DNA of 64,000 nt from Bursaphelenchus xylophilus (lineage: Eukaryota; Nematoda; Chromadorea; Rhabditida; Aphelenchoididae): NCBI GenBank assembly GCA_904066235.2, contig CAJFCV020000002.1, positions 6,448,001 to 6,512,000 of the forward strand, in the 5' to 3' direction. The translations under genes and the position numbers were made by a program. The first letter of the stretch is position 1. Every line of letters begins with the position of its first letter. Below are positions 58,978-64,000 of the stretch, piece by piece. The notes beneath the pieces were generated by a model. It was given only the letters and a program-made list of their open reading frames with translations. It searched no databases and was not told the origin of the DNA.

Positions 58978-59993
58978 ATTACGCAATAAATAGAGTCATA
59001 TTATTATTCAGTAAAATGAATGGCGTAACGAAGAAATAAGCGCTGACTGACATCTGAATGGTCGGGGAGACTTTTCGAAAGTTGCAGTTATTTTAGGAAA
59101 GAAAGCAGTGGACCTTATCCATCCGTCCATTCGGGTGCCATAACGATATACAGGGTGACAAAAAATGTAAATTTTTCCGTCGGCCATGATGCTAAAATAT
59201 TATGTGTACCCAAATGATTGTTTTACCATTAAACTATCCGTCTCTTTCCGTCCTAGTTCTTTGATTTTCATGTTCATGTCAATTTATTAACACGTTTTTT
59301 TTAATGTCAAATAGAGGGACCCAATTTTAAAACTGTTTCGGGAAGAAAAAGGACAGTGTCAGATTGTTTTAACAATTAAGGTTGCCTGGTGTAGCAAAAA
59401 TCTGTGGTGCCATGAGCCATCAAACTTTTCGACGAGCTTGACCACGATGACAAGGGTCCAGGAAGTGGCAGAAAGCGCACAGTAAACACTGCTGTCAACT
59501 ACTAGATCATCAAAAAGCGAGCAAAGAGAAATCCGATGATTTCCATGAAAAGGATGGACGGGAAGATCAGTACTGCGCCAAGAACTGGGCCGATTTTTCT
59601 AAAAAAAGTTGCGGCGAATGGCACGAAAGTCTAGTCACGTATAGGACCTCTGTATTTCCGCCAGTAGAAGGCACATTGAAATTGGCTAGATATGTTGTTA
59701 CTAGAACTCCATGTTACTCATACTGATCGTTGCTTTTGTTAAATTTGGTTGTTATATAAGATAGAGCAATAAATATGAGTTACATTTTTTATTTGTCACC
59801 CTGTAGTACCCATTTTTAAGTGAGTTTGATTTCGGACCCTTGAAGGGGACCCTGAGCGATAAATTAGAGGCATTCATAGAAATCTGAGACCCGATGAAAT
59901 TGTCGATGACTGAGGGATGTCACCGACAAAGACATTAAACAAGTTGATCAACTTGCAATGCGTAAGATGTAAATATACAAGTATAAAGAGTGG
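58978..59993. other. Gap between the thiolases and the chemoreceptor gene
   Basis: Mostly occupied by the Tc1/mariner remnant (59151-59803). An AATAAA at 58985-58990 serves the thiolase. The ORF at 59917-60297 is the antisense of the receptor's last exon. Confidence 0.5.
59151..59803 (+). mobile_element. Defective Tc1/mariner element
   Basis: 653 bp between terminal inverted repeats CAGGGTGACAAAAAATG and CATTTTTTATTTGTCACCCTG, each flanked by TA (59149-59150, 59804-59805). The + strand interior keeps a decayed piece of a transposase DNA-binding region (GSGRKRTVNT..., a stop, then IIKKRAKRNPMISMKRM). The catalytic domain is missing, so it cannot move by itself. Confidence 0.85.
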
Positions 59994-61469
59994 TCAAAGA
60001 GAGACAGCCGTCATGTTCCCATTGGAACTGTCGTTATTTTGTCCCAGCCCGCTGTCCGTATCTCGATCAGGCTTCTGCATAGTGGCATTGGGTTCGTTGA
60101 TTGAATCATATCTCCGTTTCCACGATCCCCGGTTGAAATATGGATATATCTTTTTGAAGGCACGTCTGTATGGTCTAAGTAGAAGTAGAGTGGTTAAGGC
60201 ATTTGTGAGAGGGTGGGCACCGATAATCGCCTCTCCGAACACAAACCAATTCAAGTTGATTTCGACATTGAACATAAAGCAAAGGCCTGAAATATAAGGA
60301 TACATTTTGCTTCTATAATAAGGACAACATGACCGAAAAACAAATCGTGGTTTCTCTGTTTCCAATTATAAGCGATGTTTGAGTTTGGAAAGAGGAAAAT
60401 TGTAATTCAGTAAGCAAACGACGTACTTGCAATATAATAAGGAGTGGCCAAGACCAACGGCATGAAGGCCTGCAGAATATATGTGTATACGACACTTTTC
60501 TGCTGTTGCAATTGGCGCGGGTTGAGGGCTCGGCCGATTTGCTTTCGAGCTGTTTTGCTTTGGCGTCGGAGGATGGACGAGAGTACCAGCAGGTTACAAA
60601 CAAAGGAGAAGATGAAGAAGGACGGTGCCAGGACAAAGAATACGAACTGAAAGATCCATATTTATTCTTACAATATCATGCATGCGGACTATACACGGCT
60701 CGCCGAACAGGCCGGGACGAAAATCGCGGATATATAAATATATTTTTTGTTTTCGCGGACGAAAGTCACGATTTCTTAATACAAAATCCGAATCTATGTC
60801 CTTTTCGGGATCATTGTGAAAATATTATAAAATTGACCCACCAGGTTCGTATACAACGACATCCTGACATAGAGGAACATGTAGTCGTATAAGACGACAT
60901 CCTGGAGGAAGAGGTCGTATATGGCCACCAACATCGGAATTGCAAAGCAAATGCTGATAATCACAGCCAAGGATCGTATCTTCATTTCGTAGTTTTGGCA
61001 TACATACAAGTACTGGTCGATAGCCAGAACAGGAAACACAAAGTAACAAACATAAGAAGAGTTGAAGAGGATGGTCCTCAGAAAACTGGCCATAAATAAG
61101 CTCAATTTGTACTGAAAACATAAACAGTAATTTGAGGACAATGAAGCCACGAAATTGATAATTTGTAATCCCTAGACAAAACAGATTGTGCCCGCTTACC
61201 TCTTCATAAACAGCGAACAGATACACAAATGACATGATCAGAAATCCTATCAAGCCGAACAGATTGGCAATCGTCATCCCTAGAGTCGGATACTTGACTC
61301 TTGAGGTTATTAAACCCGGCTTCAATCCCATGTATGCCAAGAGAATGTTGGGTGGGAGTGCTAATACGTAGAGGATCACATAGAATATACTGTTTGGGAC
61401 ATACGACTCCAAGGCGGGGACTCGGTCCCCTATAGCCGAGATATTCTCGACCGGTTTAAAGAAACTCAT
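59994..61469 (-). CDS. Nematode chemoreceptor-like seven-transmembrane GPCR
   Basis: Four exons: 61469-61200, 61111-60842, 60646-60427, 60355-59994; predicted 373 aa. Seven hydrophobic segments can be placed: SIFYVILYVLALPPNILLAY (TM1), TIANLFGLIGFLIMSFVYLF (TM2), TILFNSSYVCYFVFPVLAID (TM3), IISICFAIPMLVAIYDLF (TM4), FFVLAPSFFIFSFVCNLLVL (TM5), YILQAFMPLVLATPYYIA (TM6) and a TM7 ending HPLTNALTTLLLLRPYR, typical of nematode serpentine receptors. A Ser/Asp/Asn-rich tail follows. Subfamily not decided (Str/Srh-like superfamily). An earlier acceptor at 61172 would add about 20 residues through a 28-nt intron. The exon 2 donor GTGGGTC is weak. TTTCAG touches the ATG, so an upstream exon or trans-splicing is possible. 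Confidence 0.82.
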
Positions 61470-64000
61470 CTGAAATACCTCAACTTATATGTTATCTTTA
61501 AAAAACCACGCGAATTACTTAATCGAATGATAAATAAAAATAACATGAAGTCATCAGAATAATTTGATGAATTCTTATGGTCAAAAATCTGGTTCAAAAC
61601 AGGTGTCAGAAGGGGCGAAGTAACTTGGACAAAACAAAGCAATTCCTTTCACTTCACGCTTCACGGAGGTCCATAAACAGCCTGGGGCTGGAACTGGCCA
61701 TAAATACGAAAAAATCGGATTTCAACGAATCCAGGGAAAGGATATTGGAAAAAACTGTTAGAACAAAGTTTGACTTACAATCTATTGCCAATTGCAGTCA
61801 TTTAAGGCTTTGAGTGTTCCCAAAAAAGATAAGATTTGCCCCGGGGGAATTACTGTAGTGAGGATCTCAATCGGGGGCGAAGAAAATGAAAAAAAGAGTT
61901 TCGAGTGCTGCGAAACCGGATAAATAAGAATGGAGATCCCGGGACCCGGATACAGTAATACAAATATAGATGAGTGGGTCTGAAATCGGATACAAGAAGA
62001 TGCAGAAGGCCAATGTCCGGTTTGGAGAGAGCCAATGGCCTCGGGGAAGTCCATTAGTCCAAAATAAAAACGAGGATCGGAGTACGGCCTTCCCCAGTTG
62101 CTGCTTTATCCAGCGCTTTCCAAGGTCGGTTCAAGTGTTCTGGAAGTGAATAATACAATTCCGTAAATCCAAATTATTGTTGACTTTGCCCAAACACCTT
62201 TCCCGGCCACTTAGTCAGATATCCGAGAAAGGGGAAACTCTCAAATTTCGCCACTATTTCGAATTGCCCCAGAAAAGCCGAAGTTTTCACGTCCAGGGTC
62301 ACGACTAAAATAAAGTTTGAGTAAATGACTTGGCCCGTAATCCCCAACCCAAAACAAAAACTTGGGAATTGTCGATCAGAGAGCCTTAAGGCGCCTTAAA
62401 ACGTCGTTTTTCAGTCTTAAAGATGTCGCTTTAACTTTTTGGGAATCATTTTTCTTCCCTATTGCAAAATATACGGTCATGGTTGGTTGAATTGTGATTC
62501 ATATTAAATCTTACAACCATTTTTCAAATGCAATAGGATTATAAAAAATTAAGAACAGCGTCAAAAAAGAATGCTCAAGAACGTCCCGAGTAGGAGCAAA
62601 ACAAGACAAAACAACCAATACTCACGATTTATCCCGATATATCCACATTCAGAAAACTATATTCAGCCACGCAAGGATGTTGAATAAACTTTTGATTACA
62701 ATGAAAAGCCGAGACGCTCCGTTGACGTCAGCCCAACAGCCCCACACTTATTGTCCGGATTAACAATTTAAATGAATCATGAGGTGCCTGTCAGAATCCC
62801 TGTGACCGCACGGCTTTGTTTGGCAGGAGTCAAATGAGCTGTGGACATCCCCGAGTATCCCTAATAGTCTCGGATCCTTATTTTCCATTTTACTCCATCG
62901 GAAAACCGCGGCCCCTTCAGCTGTCATTGTCCAAACCAGTTTCTGCCTCATCTAAATTGATTTAACGATAATTCTGATGATGTAAGAGTGGTTGGGGACT
63001 TCGAAAAGACTGTAGAGAGGGCAGTCACAAGCATCCGAGAACAGGATTATAGGGCTAATACGACCATTCGAGCGGATGATATAACAACATGTCAATAAAA
63101 GGTCGTTTGGAAGAGTATCATGAAAAAAACTTGCAAATGAATAATACAAATATATAAAGACGCCATTAACAACAGTCCTAAAGTCCATCACTAAGTGTCA
63201 TTAAGCCCAAAATATCCGGCCTTCATTCCCCATTCCCCCTGAACACAAGGTCATGACATATTCTTTTCATAAAGTTTCCACTTCTGCAAAAACACTGAAG
63301 ATTTTAGAGATTTTAAAGAAAGTTGTTGGGTTGGCACGGTATTAAAGAGAGCTTGTCAAAGGCCGGAACAGAAGGACTCGTTTTCTCATGAATAGCATCA
63401 ATTACGGTGAATAAAGAAGAGTAAGCAAGAACATGTTGTTCCGGCGATATTTTTGGTACTTCCGAAAGCCAAAAGTCCACAACTCCGAGACATTGTTCCC
63501 CCGTCCCAAATGGTTAGAAACTTAGGCGCTCGAGCAAGTTCAATAAGTCACATCAGATGCCGAACATTGCGTGGGCTCCCGAGATTAGCATATATTTGGG
63601 TTGGCCACAAAGACAGGCAGGGCCCGGAAGAAAAATAAAGAAACTTCATGCGCGCTCGATAAAAATATGAGAGAGAATGGGAATCGGGATCTCTGGCTCC
63701 CGACCCTCAATCCATGGAATTCAAATGCCCCTGAGGGCATCAATGGATCTAAATGAAGAAAAACAAGTTTGCGGGAATAAAGGTTACCTACATCTGCAAC
63801 CTCAACCAATAAGAGCACACAGTATGAAACAGAAGACAAAAGTCTCCCGCACCTCATTAATTTCAGGCTTAAATTATGGGCCGCGAGGATGGCCGTAAAA
63901 AACTTCGTCACAAAGGCGGAAATATAACAAATGGAGCGACATGTCATCTCGGAATCCTTTCTTTATTAAATCACAAATGTTTTAAACATTCCAAAAACTC
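61470..64000. other. Region without a supported gene
   Basis: 2.5 kb. The longest frames (63585-63947 minus, 61782-62054 minus, 62952-63191 minus) show no family motif. The - strand frame 62951-62760 begins with an ATG directly after AATTTAG, which could be a trans-splice acceptor, and encodes a 63-residue Cys-containing peptide, but support is weak. The receptor promoter should lie at 61470-62000. Confidence 0.4.

Noticed and set aside
60160..60240. tRNA-like segment GTAGAGTGGTTAAGGCATTTG
   Set aside because: No cloverleaf can be drawn, and the stretch is antisense of the receptor exon encoding its TM7.
63585..63947. 120-codon - strand frame
   Set aside because: Low-complexity hydrophobic composition without a family motif, and no neighbouring exons.

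Overview
The window is nuclear DNA of a nematode. Evidence: nematode-type gene families (MALT-1-like paracaspase, serpentine chemoreceptor, PAN-domain and peritrophin extracellular-matrix proteins), splice acceptors placed directly before start codons as in spliced-leader trans-splicing, a close-packed same-strand gene set that looks like an operon, and very short introns. Many introns are only 31-38 nt, and several of 33 nt are in frame, so plain ORF reading hides them. All exon models here come from reading splice sites and reading frames by eye; no transcripts or database searches were available. The species is not identified.

Layout. 1-136: last exon of an unrecognised + gene. 269-1220 (-): ARV1. 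1655-2710 (+): GILT-like thiol reductase. 2916-4142 (-): WWOX-like short-chain dehydrogenase. 6581-8306 (-): ONECUT-class CUT-homeodomain factor. 9008-11403 (+): MALT1-like paracaspase. 11443-13506 (-): secreted protein with four chitin-binding peritrophin-A domains. 13920-31645 (-): a 17-exon gene for a predicted 4,723-aa secreted mucin-like protein with seven PAN/apple-like domains around a 3,870-codon Ser/Thr/Glu-rich exon. 33462-34966 (-): CTR-type copper transporter. 34999-39300: dense nested foldback elements and MITEs. 39541-42631 (+): FCHO F-BAR endocytic adaptor. 43584-44580 (+): GNAT-like protein. 44881-45874 (+): CCDC174. 46561-50660 (-): four closely spaced genes: Vps55/LEPROT (with two alternative last exons), an unrecognised type II membrane protein, ORC2 and coatomer zeta. 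52182-53657 (+): BED zinc-finger protein. 55213-56657 and 56838-58977 (+): tandem acetoacetyl-CoA thiolases, one cytosolic-looking and one with a mitochondrial presequence. 59151-59803: dead Tc1/mariner element. 59994-61469 (-): chemoreceptor-like GPCR. 61470-64000: no gene I can support.

Themes. Two extracellular-matrix genes (chitin-binding protein and PAN-mucin) lie head to tail. The thiolase pair is a recent-looking duplication with matching 3' exon lengths and divergent targeting. Mobile elements can be resolved in unusual detail: insertions into insertions are visible with target-site duplications of 2, 3, 8 and about 10 bp, and one empty site is preserved inside the same foldback.
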